Shown: positions 37,888 to 47,344 of the stretch, in pieces | Layout: the number at the start of each line of letters is the position of its first letter | How positions within the stretch are numbered: the first letter of the stretch is position 1 | Source: Prochlorococcus marinus XMU1410 | Lineage (GTDB): Bacteria; Cyanobacteriota; Cyanobacteriia; PCC-6307; Cyanobiaceae | Direction of reading: 5' to 3' | Length of the DNA stretch: 64,000 nt | NCBI RefSeq assembly: GCF_017696085.1 | Contig: NZ_JAAORH010000001.1 | Span: 434,001-498,000, forward strand | The notes under the pieces: generated by a model | Database searches by the model: none | What the model saw: the letters and a program-made list of their open reading frames with translations, nothing else | What the model was told of the DNA's origin: nothing | Translations under genes and position numbers: made by a program

Positions 37888-39057
37888 TTAAATATTTTTA
37901 ATTCTTTTAACTTTTAAAAGTGCATTATTTACCGCCTTTTGTTGATCTCTTTTAGTAATCCAGTGGTGATAAGTTTGAGTATGTAAACTAACCGAATGTC
38001 CCATCATTCTTGCAGCCACAGTATCAGGTAAATCATAAAAAATTGTTCTTACTGCCCAAGCATGCCTTAGATCATAAGGTTTTATTTGTAAAGAGTAACG
38101 TTTAAACTGATCTGTAATTTTTTTCCCAATATTTTGTAAGGTTGTAATTTTAAGGTCTCTATTGATATTTGGTAGAAGTTCTGGATTTTCTCCAAGTTTT
38201 GATAATTCGAACTTTTCCACCCATTCAGGATGAAATGGCCAAACTTGATGTTCCCCAGTTTTAGTGGTAGGTAAAACTCTAATAATTTTGTCCCCAAACT
38301 TAGTAAGAGAACTTAAATCACAAAAAAATACTTCATGATTCCTTAATCCATACGTAGCCATCAAACCAAAAACAAATTTCCAAGACTTGTTTGGTATCTT
38401 CTCCCAGAGTTTTTCTATTAATTCGTCTTTAGGAAGATCCCTAAATCCTGCTTTGTTCAGACCATATCCTCTAGAATTTAATTTCCAATCTTCTGGTAGT
38501 TTAATGTCCAAAAACTTAGCCAGAACACTTAAAGAAGTAGCGCATTGTTTCCTACTTCTAGTACCTTCTTTATAACTTTCAAGTGTTTTTTGAAATATTT
38601 TTTCTAAAGGTTCATTCTCATAATCATCATAAATATTTAAGATTCTTTTCATATATGGTTTGTAAGAACTTCTCCAAGTAGTTTTTCTAGTGCTGGTTCG
38701 AAAATCACTTTTATTTTCTTTAAAAAAAAATTCCTCAAATTTATTTAATCTATTTGGGAATTCAAAACAATCTTTTATTTCTTTTTTATGGGGTTTGCCT
38801 ATCCAATTAATCCAATCAAATTGATTCAATTCCAATTGCAAATTGATTAATTGTAATTTTTTTTTGGCTTCCTCTAATCCGGAAATATCAGCCTTTAAAC
38901 CAAGAGATATTCTTTGAATTTTAAAGTTATTTTTATCTTCTTTAGAGGGTAGTGAACCACGGATATTTAATTTCTCTCCTCTTTTCTCAATTTTAAGCTT
39001 GCTGCCTTGAGTAGCAAATTTATCATTGACATTATTAATTTCCTGAATTACGTTCAT
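37888..39057 (-). CDS. Orphan tyrosine recombinase (phage integrase family)
   Basis: A 389-residue site-specific recombinase. The catalytic residues are recognisable: Arg239 in TYGLRNHE, Lys266 in TTKTGEH, Arg331 in PYDLRHAWAVR, His354 in MMGHS and the nucleophile Tyr363 in TQTYHHW. The canonical HxxR is replaced by Tyr328-Asp-Leu-Arg. The N-terminal 200 residues include an Arm/core-binding region with NLQLELNQFDW. There are no other phage genes, no tRNA and no visible attachment repeat beside it, so it seems to be a resident gene rather than part of a recent element. Divergent from hemH. Confidence 0.88.
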   Translation of the reverse strand: MNVIQEINNVNDKFATQGSKLKIEKRGEKLNIRGSLPSKEDKNNFKIQRISLGLKADISGLEEAKKKLQLINLQLELNQFDWINWIGKPHKKEIKDCFEFPNRLNKFEEFFFKENKSDFRTSTRKTTWRSSYKPYMKRILNIYDDYENEPLEKIFQKTLESYKEGTRSRKQCATSLSVLAKFLDIKLPEDWKLNSRGYGLNKAGFRDLPKDELIEKLWEKIPNKSWKFVFGLMATYGLRNHEVFFCDLSSLTKFGDKIIRVLPTTKTGEHQVWPFHPEWVEKFELSKLGENPELLPNINRDLKITTLQNIGKKITDQFKRYSLQIKPYDLRHAWAVRTIFYDLPDTVAARMMGHSVSLHTQTYHHWITKRDQQKAVNNALLKVKRIKNI

Positions 39058-39122
39058 TTACTTATATAATTGTCCATATAATGACGTTTTAAATGTTGAT
39101 TTTCAATCTCCATAAATTTTAA

Positions 39123-40298
39123 ATGGATAAAATAGGCGTCTTACTAATGAATTTAGGAGGGCCTGAACGCATTACTGATGTAGGCCCATTCTTATACAAT
39201 CTTTTTTCTGATCCAGAAATAATCAGGACCCCTTTCCCTGTTTTTCAAAAGCCCCTAGCTTGGTTAATTAGTACGCTTAGGAGTACTACTTCACAACAAG
39301 CCTACCTTTCTATAGGTGGAGGTTCACCTATCAGAAGGATAACTGAACAACAAGCAAGAGAATTACAATCTAACTTAAGGGACAAAGGGTTTAATGCTAC
39401 TACATATATCGCTATGAGGTATTGGCATCCTTTTACCGAATCGGCAATTGCTGATATGAAAGCGGATGGCATAGATCAAGTTGTTGTAATACCCTTGTAT
39501 CCACATTTTTCGATAAGTACTAGTGGTTCAAGCTTTAGGGAATTAAAAAAATTGCGAGATTCTGATGCTGAATTTAAGAAGGTTCCAATGAGATGTGTAA
39601 GGAGTTGGTTCAGTCAATCTGGTTATTTAAAGTCTATGGTCGAACTCATTTCTGAACAAATTTCACTTTGTGAATCACCCTCAAAAGCGCATATATTTTT
39701 TACTGCTCATGGAGTTCCTAAGAGTTACGTAGAGGAAGCTGGAGACCCTTATAAACAACAAATTGAAGATTGTTCCTTATTAATCATAAATGAGCTGGAA
39801 AAATTTTTAGGGCATAGTAACCCTCATACACTTTCCTATCAAAGTAGAGTTGGCCCTGTTGAATGGTTGAAGCCTTACACAGAAGAAGTGTTAGCTGATC
39901 TTGGAAGGTCAAATGTTAATGATCTGATTGTGGTCCCTATAAGTTTCGTTGGAGAGCATATCGAAACATTGCAAGAAATTGATATTGAATATAAAGAAAT
40001 TGCTGAAAAGGCTGGTATTAAAAACTTTCGGCGAGTTAAGGCTTTAAATACTCATCCTACATTTATTGAAGGCCTTAGTGATCTAGTAATTTCCTGTTTG
40101 GAAGGACCTCTTGTTAATTTAGAGGAGGCTTCTCAATTGCCTGAAAAAGTCAAACTTTATCCCCAAGAGAAGTGGCAATGGGGTTGGAATAATAGTTCAG
40201 AAGTATGGAACGGAAGGGTCGCAATGATTATCTTTCTTGTGCTTTTTATTGAACTTATTTCAGGCTCTGGACCTTTACATAATTTAGGAATTTTATAA
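39123..40298 (+). CDS. hemH: Ferrochelatase with C-terminal Hlip-like (CAB) helix
   Basis: Inserts ferrous iron into protoporphyrin IX, the last step to haem. The 391-residue protein has [18 protein letters not shown] at the start, the catalytic His in [13 protein letters not shown] near 195, and the [15 protein letters not shown] segment near 275. After residue 345 a linker leads to a chlorophyll-binding-like helix ([19 protein letters not shown], residues about 360-380), with the conserved Glu, Asn and Arg of light-harvesting-like proteins. This fusion is known in cyanobacteria and plants and is thought to link the enzyme to the thylakoid and to chlorophyll supply. Confidence 0.97.
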   Translation: MDKIGVLLMNLGGPERITDVGPFLYNLFSDPEIIRTPFPVFQKPLAWLISTLRSTTSQQAYLSIGGGSPIRRITEQQARELQSNLRDKGFNATTYIAMRYWHPFTESAIADMKADGIDQVVVIPLYPHFSISTSGSSFRELKKLRDSDAEFKKVPMRCVRSWFSQSGYLKSMVELISEQISLCESPSKAHIFFTAHGVPKSYVEEAGDPYKQQIEDCSLLIINELEKFLGHSNPHTLSYQSRVGPVEWLKPYTEEVLADLGRSNVNDLIVVPISFVGEHIETLQEIDIEYKEIAEKAGIKNFRRVKALNTHPTFIEGLSDLVISCLEGPLVNLEEASQLPEKVKLYPQEKWQWGWNNSSEVWNGRVAMIIFLVLFIELISGSGPLHNLGIL

Positions 40299-40403
40299 AG
40301 TAAATTGAAATTTATTTGAAAATTTTAAATTTATTTAAAGATTTTTTTGAAAAAATTTCTGACATTACATTTCTAAATGAGGCAAAAGTATTTAATTAAG
40401 TTT

Positions 40404-40422
40404 AATATTTATAGTAAATATT
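40404..40422 (+). promoter_or_regulatory. Possible ilvB promoter and overlapping hairpin
   Basis: Just before the ilvB GTG lies AATATTTA-TAG-TAAATATT, a perfect 8-bp inverted repeat with a three-base loop at 40404-40422. It contains a -10-like TATAGT at 40410-40415. If that is the -10, transcription would begin around 40422, leaving a leader of about ten bases. No -35 match is evident. Either role is tentative. Confidence 0.3.
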
Positions 40423-40433
40423 GAATTGCTTTA

Positions 40434-42197
40434 GTGACCCTTACTTCGAGATCCTTTTCAAAGGGTAGTTCAAAACATGAAAATCCAGTTTGGATAACTG
40501 GGGCAGATGCACTAATGGATTCTTTAAAAATTCATGGTGTAAAAGTTATATTTGGATATCCTGGAGGAGCCATATTACCAATATATGATGCTGTTCATAA
40601 GGCAGAACAAGAAGGTTGGTTAAAGCATTATATGGTTAGGCATGAACAAGGTGGTTCACATGCAGCTGATGGATATGCAAGATCTACTGGCGAAGTAGGA
40701 GTATGTTTTGGCACCTCAGGCCCAGGTGCAACAAATTTGGTAACTGGAATTGCCACTGCACAAATGGATTCAGTCCCCCTAGTTGTAGTTACAGGTCAAG
40801 TTCCAAGACCTGCTATAGGGACAGACGCTTTTCAAGAAACTGATATTTTTGGTATAACTCTTCCAATAGTGAAACATTCATGGGTAATAAGAGATCCTTC
40901 AGATATCGGGAAAGTAGTTTCTGAAGCTTTTTTTATAGCCTCATCTGGAAGGCCTGGCCCTGTCTTAATCGATATACCCAAAGATGTAGGTCAGGAATTC
41001 TTTAATTACCAAAGAGTTTTGCCTGGTGAGATTATTCCTAAAGGTTTTAAAAGGAATGGAAAAATTAATGATTGCGATATAAATAAAGCAATTAATTTAA
41101 TAGGAGATTCTGAAAGACCTCTTCTATACGTAGGAGGTGGTGCAATATCTTCAGGAGCTCATGATGAAATAAAAACTTTGGCAAAGAATTATCAAATACC
41201 AGTTACCACAACCTTAATGGGGAAGGGTGCTTTTGACGAAAAAGACAATTTATCAGTAGGGATGTTAGGAATGCATGGAACAGCTTATGCAAATTTTGCT
41301 GTTACAGAATGCGATCTTTTAATTGCTATTGGGGCTAGATTCGATGATAGGGTGACAGGAAAATTAGATACTTTTGCACCTAATGCAAAGGTAATTCATA
41401 TAGATATCGACCCAGCAGAAGTTAATAAAAATAGACGTGTAGATGTTGCAATTGTTGCTGATGTTTCACAAGCTGTTCTGAAAATTAATGAATTATCTCT
41501 AAAAAATAAATTTACTTGTCGTACGAAGAACTGGTTAGAAAAAATTGATTTTTGGAAACATAAACACCCTTTATATGACCCGCCTAAAGAAGGAGAAATT
41601 TATCCTCAGGAAGTTCTTTTAAAAGTGAGGGAACTTTCACCAGAAGCTTATATAACTACAGATGTAGGACAACACCAAATGTGGGCTGCTCAATATCTTA
41701 GGAATTCTCCAAGAAAATGGATTAGTAGTGCAGGTTTAGGAACCATGGGTTTTGGATTGCCAGCGGCAATTGGAGTAAAAGCAGCCTTACCTAAGTCAGA
41801 TGTAATTTGTATTGCAGGAGATGCAAGTGTCTTAATGAATATTCAAGAATTAGGAACCTTATCTCAATATGGTCTAAAGGTGAAATTGATTATTATCAAT
41901 AATCGCTGGCAAGGGATGGTAAGACAATGGCAGGAAAGTTTCTATGATGAAAGATATTCCTCATCTGATATGAGTTGTGGTGAACCTGATTTTGTAAAAC
42001 TTGCTGAGTCTTTTGGAGTTAAAGGGTATTTAATTTCTGATAGAAAACAATTACAGAATGAATTAAAAAATGCGCTTGATCATGACGGCCCTGCCTTGAT
42101 TAATATCCTTGTCAGAAGAGGTGAAAATTGTTATCCAATGGTTCCTCCCGGTAAAAGTAATGCTCAAATGGTTGGATATGTTAATTGTGAAGACTAA
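40434..42197 (+). CDS. ilvB: Acetolactate synthase large subunit
   Basis: Thiamine diphosphate enzyme that starts branched-chain amino acid synthesis. The 587-residue protein has the catalytic Glu in [16 protein letters not shown] near 75, [19 protein letters not shown] near 95, and the ThDP/Mg motif beginning GDASVLMN near residue 462 and ending in the IIINN segment. The start is GTG at 40434. The regulatory small subunit (ilvH) is not in the window. Length and motifs are standard. Confidence 0.97.
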   Translation: MTLTSRSFSKGSSKHENPVWITGADALMDSLKIHGVKVIFGYPGGAILPIYDAVHKAEQEGWLKHYMVRHEQGGSHAADGYARSTGEVGVCFGTSGPGATNLVTGIATAQMDSVPLVVVTGQVPRPAIGTDAFQETDIFGITLPIVKHSWVIRDPSDIGKVVSEAFFIASSGRPGPVLIDIPKDVGQEFFNYQRVLPGEIIPKGFKRNGKINDCDINKAINLIGDSERPLLYVGGGAISSGAHDEIKTLAKNYQIPVTTTLMGKGAFDEKDNLSVGMLGMHGTAYANFAVTECDLLIAIGARFDDRVTGKLDTFAPNAKVIHIDIDPAEVNKNRRVDVAIVADVSQAVLKINELSLKNKFTCRTKNWLEKIDFWKHKHPLYDPPKEGEIYPQEVLLKVRELSPEAYITTDVGQHQMWAAQYLRNSPRKWISSAGLGTMGFGLPAAIGVKAALPKSDVICIAGDASVLMNIQELGTLSQYGLKVKLIIINNRWQGMVRQWQESFYDERYSSSDMSCGEPDFVKLAESFGVKGYLISDRKQLQNELKNALDHDGPALINILVRRGENCYPMVPPGKSNAQMVGYVNCED

Positions 42198-42265
42198 TTT
42201 TTTTAAAATTCCTCATTTTAAAAAATTAACTTTAAGATAATTTTAAAAACTTAGATATTTCTGAA

Positions 42266-42616
42266 TTGAAAAAATTATCAAAAATTTTAATTATAATCTG
42301 TTTGATTGTTCTTAATCCTGTAATAGTAAACTCGGCCGAAATTCTTCAAATTAAGAGTTCAAATACTATTTTAGTGGGGGATCAAAATAGAAATTTAATT
42401 ATTGGATTATTTTGTGTAGATGTAAATGAAAATGATGAGATTGAAGCAACTAATCTACTTAAGAGTGAATTCCCAAGGGGGAGCAAAGTGAAAATAAAGC
42501 CTTTCGGTTTCAAAGAGAATGTTTTGATAGCCAAAGTTTTTAATATTAAAGGTACTAAGGAGATGACTGAATTATTGGTCGCAAATAACTTAAGTAGTGC
42601 AATTTGTCCAAGTTAA
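42266..42616 (+). CDS. Exported protein with degenerate staphylococcal-nuclease-like fold
   Basis: A 116-residue protein with a signal peptide (KILIIICLIVLNPVIVNSA, cleavage near residue 24), start TTG at 42266. The mature part follows the pattern of SNase domains: a first β-strand pair (EILQIKSSNTILVG), LIIGLFCVDVNENDEIEATNLL, GSKVKIKPFGF, and VLIAKVFN, and a last helix LLVANNLSSA. The catalytic Asp, Arg and Glu expected in the active loops are not present, so it is probably an inactive binding domain. That fold assignment is by pattern only. It converges with the YfiH-family gene. Confidence 0.55.
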   Translation: MKKLSKILIIICLIVLNPVIVNSAEILQIKSSNTILVGDQNRNLIIGLFCVDVNENDEIEATNLLKSEFPRGSKVKIKPFGFKENVLIAKVFNIKGTKEMTELLVANNLSSAICPS

Positions 42617-42622
42617 TTATCT

Positions 42623-43405
42623 TTATGAGCAAATAAGATTCCATTGTCTTGAAATTGTTTTGCTTCTTCTCCAGGAATAAAATTCTTTATTGAATTTGTA
42701 TGTGCATAAATTTGAGATGTCTATATTTATATGAGGGATGTTCTCATTTAAAAGTTGTTTATAGGCAGATCTTTTTAGATCAAGTTGATTTAAGTTTTGC
42801 TCTCTGAAGTGATTTGAATCATTAAAACAAAAATCTTTTTTAGTTTTAGTTAATTTGACAGTTATGTTTTTGTTTTCTGCCTTTCTATAAAATTCTTGGA
42901 GAGTAATTTTATCAACTAGATAATTTTCCTTGGAAATTGCTGGTCCTATTGCAACAAGTAAGTCATCTCTAGATGTCCCAAAAGCATCGAAAATTTTTAC
43001 CAGATTTTTTATTATTTTTTTTTCTAAACCTCTTCTCCCACAATGCAAGGTTGCTACATTTCTTGTCCTTTTATCTGCAAAAAATATTGGCATACAATCA
43101 GCTGTATAAACCCATAAGTTTTGACTGCATTTATTGCCAACAAGACCATCTGCATCAGTCTTAGTTCCTTTTTGAGAATTAGATCCAAACACTATCACAT
43201 TACTGTGAATTTGATTGGAAACACAATTTATAGAATTTTTATTAAAGTGATTCCCTAATAATTGAAGAAATTTCTCAGAGCAAGACTTGGTGAAGTATGC
43301 ATGTTTGAAATTATTTTGACTAAGAATAGGTGATGAATAATACTCAAATTTTTTGTTTTGAATATAAATTTCATCTTTTGAGAAATATATTTCTTTGTAA
43401 GGAAT
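42623..43405 (-). CDS. YfiH/PgeF-family laccase-domain protein, no canonical start codon
   Basis: Family proteins act as purine nucleoside phosphorylase/deaminases or peptidoglycan editing factors. The C-terminal part has the conserved VYTADCMPIFF (Cys) and TLHCGRRGL (His), with CTYKFNKEFYSWRR near the end. From the first usual start (GTG at 43198) only 191 residues would result, missing the N-terminal third and the conserved His. The frame is open up to 43435 and encodes the missing part (KHAYFTKSCSEKF, then VSNQIHSNVIVFG with that His). No ATG, GTG or TTG lies there. I propose ATT at 43405, eight bases after an AGGAG, giving 260 residues. Alternatively a frame error or unusual start applies. 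Confidence 0.7.
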   Translation of the reverse strand: MPYKEIYFSKDEIYIQNKKFEYYSSPILSQNNFKHAYFTKSCSEKFLQLLGNHFNKNSINCVSNQIHSNVIVFGSNSQKGTKTDADGLVGNKCSQNLWVYTADCMPIFFADKRTRNVATLHCGRRGLEKKIIKNLVKIFDAFGTSRDDLLVAIGPAISKENYLVDKITLQEFYRKAENKNITVKLTKTKKDFCFNDSNHFREQNLNQLDLKRSAYKQLLNENIPHINIDISNLCTYKFNKEFYSWRRSKTISRQWNLICS

Positions 43406-43427
43406 AGTTCCTGCTCCTAATCTGAAT

Positions 43428-44333
43428 TTATGTAATTAATTCAATATCTCTTAAGATCCAGAATCCTGCAAATTTTTCGATATACGGCGTTGACTGTATG
43501 GAAATAAATTGATAACCAAAAGAATTTTTTTTATTCTCTAAAAACTTTGTATTCAAAATGTTTGCATCTTTTTCTGGTAAATCAGTTACCAGCCACTTAT
43601 CATCTTCTGAAGCTTCAAGTATGAGTTGGTTCTTATTCATGAATAATTTAATAGGTTCTAAACAACTGAACCATGCAGAAAGTGCTAAAGATCTATCTTT
43701 GCTAAAAAGTCTTAATCCTGGAACTAAGTAATTATCATCTAAATCTTGCTGAATTGGGAAAATATCTCCAAATTCTATAGGCCAATTTTCTGCTGATTTT
43801 AATTCGCCAATTGATATTTCAGAGATAGTTAAAGCATCACCCCTCACTGCTTCTGGCAGAGGTTGAGGAGGGTTTTCCATTTTAGAAGAAAAAGTAGGGG
43901 CTAATACACCTCTTACATAACCTTTTTCCTTTGGATAAATCTCTTTCTCGAGAAATTCGATTCTATCTAATAAATCGTAAGTTCTCCTACTTACAATAGC
44001 CTCAATATTAAGGCCCTCCAGAGATTTTTTAATGATCGTTTTCATTGACGACCTCCAGAATCGAACTATTGAAGGTTTCTCCCACCCTTGTTTTTTTGCT
44101 TCACTTATTGCTTCATTTAGTGCTTTTGTAAGCCATACTGAGTTAACTTCATTGGAAGGGCATTTTTTATTCCAAAGAAAAATATCTTCTGTCTTATAAC
44201 TTCTTGTAGAGCAAATAATTAACTCCCACCTTTTTTTTCCGTTTGATTCAATAATTGGTCTTGAGTAAAAGTCTAATTCCCAATCTGAAATTTTTAATTT
44301 AAGACTTGATTCTATTTTTTTGTTGATGTTCAT
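43428..44333 (-). CDS. Tab2/Atab2-like RNA-binding protein (DUF1092)
   Basis: Homologues in Chlamydomonas and Arabidopsis are needed for translation of photosystem I (psaB) and other photosystem mRNAs. The 301-residue protein starts ISDWELDFYSRPIIESNGKKRWELIIC and has VRFWRSSMKTIIKKSLEGL near 100 and LPEAVRGDALTI near 158, matching the family. The C-terminal ends with AGFWILRDIELIT. It overlaps the S1-domain gene upstream by four bases, so both are made from one transcript, which fits a joint role in translation. Confidence 0.88.
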   Translation of the reverse strand: MNINKKIESSLKLKISDWELDFYSRPIIESNGKKRWELIICSTRSYKTEDIFLWNKKCPSNEVNSVWLTKALNEAISEAKKQGWEKPSIVRFWRSSMKTIIKKSLEGLNIEAIVSRRTYDLLDRIEFLEKEIYPKEKGYVRGVLAPTFSSKMENPPQPLPEAVRGDALTISEISIGELKSAENWPIEFGDIFPIQQDLDDNYLVPGLRLFSKDRSLALSAWFSCLEPIKLFMNKNQLILEASEDDKWLVTDLPEKDANILNTKFLENKKNSFGYQFISIQSTPYIEKFAGFWILRDIELIT

Positions 44334-45535
44334 TTATCTTGTTCTTTTTTATCGAAGAGGGCTTTAGTTTTTAATGCTCTCTCTGTGGCTTCTTGCATAA
44401 CTTTTTGCTTATCAATAATTAATTCTCCCGCAGAGTTTTCCAGGAGTGATGTATTGAGACCAATGCGCCCTTTTTCGAGGTCAATTTCAGATATCAAAGC
44501 TTTTATAATTTCCCCTTCTCTAAAAACTTCTCTTAAAGAACGAATCGATCCATTTGTTAGTGAGGATTGATGAAGAAGTCCACTAGCTCCCCCTAAATCA
44601 ATAAAAAAGCCATATGGTTTTACAGCTAAAACTTCTCCTTCAATTAATTGACCTAATTCTAGACTTGCAAATTTAGAAACTAATGATGCTTTCTTTTCAG
44701 AGAGAACTAATTTTCTAGATTCTGGATTAACCTCAAGAAAAGCCACTTTTAGATTTTTGCCAACAAAAGATTGATAATCTTGACCATCTTCAAGTTGGGA
44801 TCTGGGGATAAATCCTCTTAATCCATCTACATCACAAGTAAGCCCACCTCTGTTAAATCCATTAATTAAAACGTTAATTAATTCTCCATTTTTTGCGGAA
44901 CTTGATACCTTCTCCCAACTTTGCCTGAGAATTAATGCCCGAGCGCTCACTGTTACCATTCCATCAGCATTTTGTTCTTTGATAACCAAAACTTCCATTT
45001 CAAGGCCTATAGAAAACTTTTCTTTAAAGTTAGTTATGACACCCAAGCCACATTCTTTTTTGGGCATATAACCAGGTGCCTTTCCACCAATGTCAACATA
45101 TAATCCATCACTTTCGATTGCTATAACCTTACCTGAAATTGTTTCTCCAGTAGCCCCAATTGGCTCATTTGCATTTAAAGCCTCCAAAAAAGCACTTTCA
45201 TCAAAATCGAATTCATCAACTGTTCTTTCTAATTGAAAATCTGTATTTTGCTCAGAAAAATTAAGCGGTCTATTTAAGTCTTTTTGAGTTAAATCTTGTT
45301 GAGAAATATCAAAATCATTAGTCTTTTCATTATTGTCCTCAATTTCTTTTACTGAATTATCTTTATTGATTTGAGGTTTGATTGCAATATTTTCTTTTTT
45401 TATATCTTCTTGCGAATTGTTTTGCTCATTATTTATTTCTTGAGAACCTTTCTTGCTTATGTGAAGTACCTGAAGAGGTTTTTTATTGCCCTTTGATTGG
45501 AAATTATCTTGGGCATTTTTATTACTTGCTCCCAT
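44330..45535 (-). CDS. S1-domain RNA-binding protein (second ribosomal S1 homologue)
   Basis: A 401-residue protein with a disordered N-terminus of about 120 residues rich in Asn, Gln, Lys, Asp and Glu, then three S1 motifs: about 130-205 (GETISGKVIAIESDGLYVDI), 215-285 (GELINVLINGFNRGGLTCDV) and 295-365 (GQLIEGEVLAVKPYGFFIDL). Cyanobacteria often have two S1 proteins; this architecture fits the shorter, non-canonical one (rps1b/nbp1-like) that can bind mRNA. It is the first gene of the S1-Tab2-YfiH run. Start ATG at 45535. Confidence 0.85.
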   Translation of the reverse strand: MGASNKNAQDNFQSKGNKKPLQVLHISKKGSQEINNEQNNSQEDIKKENIAIKPQINKDNSVKEIEDNNEKTNDFDISQQDLTQKDLNRPLNFSEQNTDFQLERTVDEFDFDESAFLEALNANEPIGATGETISGKVIAIESDGLYVDIGGKAPGYMPKKECGLGVITNFKEKFSIGLEMEVLVIKEQNADGMVTVSARALILRQSWEKVSSSAKNGELINVLINGFNRGGLTCDVDGLRGFIPRSQLEDGQDYQSFVGKNLKVAFLEVNPESRKLVLSEKKASLVSKFASLELGQLIEGEVLAVKPYGFFIDLGGASGLLHQSSLTNGSIRSLREVFREGEIIKALISEIDLEKGRIGLNTSLLENSAGELIIDKQKVMQEATERALKTKALFDKKEQDK

Positions 45536-45601
45536 CGTAGGTAAAATAAGAATAATTAATTATTAACATACTCTAAATGTTAGTACTCAAAATAAAAATT
45601 A

Positions 45602-46396
45602 ATGAACTTTAAACCAATATCTAATAAATTTGAATATTTAAATTGGCAAGAAATTGAGAGTATTGCAAAAGAAAAAAGATCAACATTGATTTGGCCATTT
45701 GGAGCTGTTGAGCAACATGGACCTCATTTGCCTCTTGCTACAGATAGTATTTTTGTTGATGACATAGTTAGCGAAGTTTTTAAATTATTACCTGCCGAGA
45801 TTCCATTAAAAAAACTTCCAACTCAATATATTGGCTTTTCGCCAGAACATAAAGGTTTTGCTGGGACAATTTCACTTTCCTCAAATTTAATTACCTCAAT
45901 GATTAAGGAAGTCGGAGGTCAATTATCTGAAATGGGTTTTAAAAGATTGATATTAATAAATGGTCATGGAGGTCAAATCTCACTACTAAATACAGCGGCA
46001 AGAGAGCTAAGAAGCTTCTCACCAGGGATGGCAGTTTTCCCTTGTTTTCTATGGAGTGGTGTTAATGGATTAAGTGAATTGTTAACAAAAACTGAGATCG
46101 AGGATGGGCTTCATGCCTCTTTAGCTGAAACAAGTTTGATGCTCGCTTTGAAACCAGAATTAGTAGGTGATGAACGCCCAAATGAGGGCCTTAAAGGACA
46201 AATCCCAGAAGGCTGGAGTCTAGAGGGGAATGCGCCTACTGCTTGGCTTACTGACGACTTCAGTAAATCAGGTGTTATTGGAGATAGTAGAGGAGCAAAT
46301 GAGTCTTTAGGAAAAAATTTAAAGGAATTATTGATTAATCATTGGTTCAAATTGATAATGAATCTGATGCAATCAGATTGGCCAAACAATTCTTAA
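45602..46396 (+). CDS. Creatininase-family amidohydrolase
   Basis: A 264-residue metal-dependent hydrolase. The metal-binding residues are visible in WPFGAVEQHGPHLPLATDSIFVDD (Glu, His, Asp near residues 38-55), and NGHGGQISLLNTAARELR follows near 120, and HASLAETSLML near 177. The family includes creatininase and enzymes of cofactor and antibiotic pathways such as mycofactocin MftE; nothing here points to a specific substrate. It is divergent from the S1 gene and 85 bases upstream of the alkane oxygenase gene. Confidence 0.87.
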   Translation: MNFKPISNKFEYLNWQEIESIAKEKRSTLIWPFGAVEQHGPHLPLATDSIFVDDIVSEVFKLLPAEIPLKKLPTQYIGFSPEHKGFAGTISLSSNLITSMIKEVGGQLSEMGFKRLILINGHGGQISLLNTAARELRSFSPGMAVFPCFLWSGVNGLSELLTKTEIEDGLHASLAETSLMLALKPELVGDERPNEGLKGQIPEGWSLEGNAPTAWLTDDFSKSGVIGDSRGANESLGKNLKELLINHWFKLIMNLMQSDWPNNS

Positions 46397-46462
46397 ATAA
46401 GTTTAAGTAAAAAATGTGACTTAACAATTGAAACTATTTTCATGATATTTAAATAAACTCTC

Positions 46463-46468
46463 TATAAT
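46463..46468 (+). promoter_or_regulatory. Probable -10 element of the ado promoter
   Basis: A perfect TATAAT hexamer at 46463-46468 sits in the gap before the ado gene. Transcription would begin near 46475, which leaves a leader of about 33 bases to the ATG at 46508 but only about six to the ATG at 46481, thereby favouring the later start. No good -35 box is found 17 bases upstream, which is common in this lineage. Confidence 0.45.
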
Positions 46469-46507
46469 AATGTAATATTCATGCATAATGAGCTAAAGAT
46501 TACTGAC

Positions 46508-47236
46508 ATGCAAACTCTAGAATCAAATAAAAAAACTATTGAAGAATCGATTAATCCGATTTCTTTAGATTTACCCGACTTCACTACAGATTCTTATAAG
46601 GATGCATACAGCAGAATTAATGCAATTGTTATTGAGGGAGAGCAAGAGGCTCATGATAATTACATTTCAATAGCAACTTTAATTCCAAATGAGTTAGAGG
46701 AACTAACTAAATTGGCGAGAATGGAAATGAAGCATAAAAAAGGCTTTACTGCATGTGGAAGAAATTTAGGTGTGGTAGCTGATATGGATTTTGCTAAAAA
46801 ATTCTTTTCTAAATTACATGGCAATTTTCAAATTGCTCTTGAAAAAGGAAATTTAACAACATGTCTTTTAATACAAGCCATATTAATTGAAGCATTTGCA
46901 ATTTCTGCTTATAACGTCTACATAAGAGTTGCTGATCCTTTTGCAAAAAAAATAACAGAGGGAGTGGTTAAAGATGAATATCTTCATTTAAATTACGGTC
47001 AAGAATGGCTTAAAGAGAATCTATCAACTTGTAAAGAGGAATTAATGGAAGCTAATAAGGTTAATCTTCCGTTAATTAAAAAGATGTTAGATGAAGTAGC
47101 AGATGACGCATCAGTTTTAGCTATGGACAGAGAAGAATTGATGGAAGAATTTATGATTGCTTATCAAGATACATTGATGGAAATAGGTCTAGATAATAGG
47201 GAAATTGCAAGAATGGCTATGGCAGCTATCGTCTAA
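46508..47236 (+). CDS. ado: Aldehyde-deformylating oxygenase
   Basis: Di-iron enzyme that turns fatty aldehydes into alkanes (cyanobacterial pentadecane and heptadecane). I choose the ATG at 46508 (MQTLESNKKT, 242 residues); an upstream ATG at 46481 adds nine residues not typical of the family and lies too close to the -10. The carboxylate-bridged di-iron ligands are in EGEQEAHDNYISI, MEMKHKKGF, QAILIEAFAIS and VVKDEYLHLNYG. The acyl-ACP reductase gene that supplies its substrate follows 108 bases later on the same strand. Confidence 0.96.
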   Translation: MQTLESNKKTIEESINPISLDLPDFTTDSYKDAYSRINAIVIEGEQEAHDNYISIATLIPNELEELTKLARMEMKHKKGFTACGRNLGVVADMDFAKKFFSKLHGNFQIALEKGNLTTCLLIQAILIEAFAISAYNVYIRVADPFAKKITEGVVKDEYLHLNYGQEWLKENLSTCKEELMEANKVNLPLIKKMLDEVADDASVLAMDREELMEEFMIAYQDTLMEIGLDNREIARMAMAAIV

Positions 47237-47344
47237 TTACATTTCTAATTAATTAAGGCTTTTAATAATTAATCAAACCTATTTAAGTAGTTACCTCTGT
47301 GCTATTGTTCATAACATCGTATAGAAACCATTTATAAATTTTAA

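Noticed and set aside
38690-38715. GGTTCGAAAATCAC segment resembling a tRNA T-arm
   Set aside because: It lies within the recombinase coding frame and no acceptor, D or anticodon arms can be folded around it.
37888-39057. The recombinase as part of a prophage or integrative element
   Set aside because: No structural, replication or regulator phage genes, no tRNA and no att-like repeats flank it.
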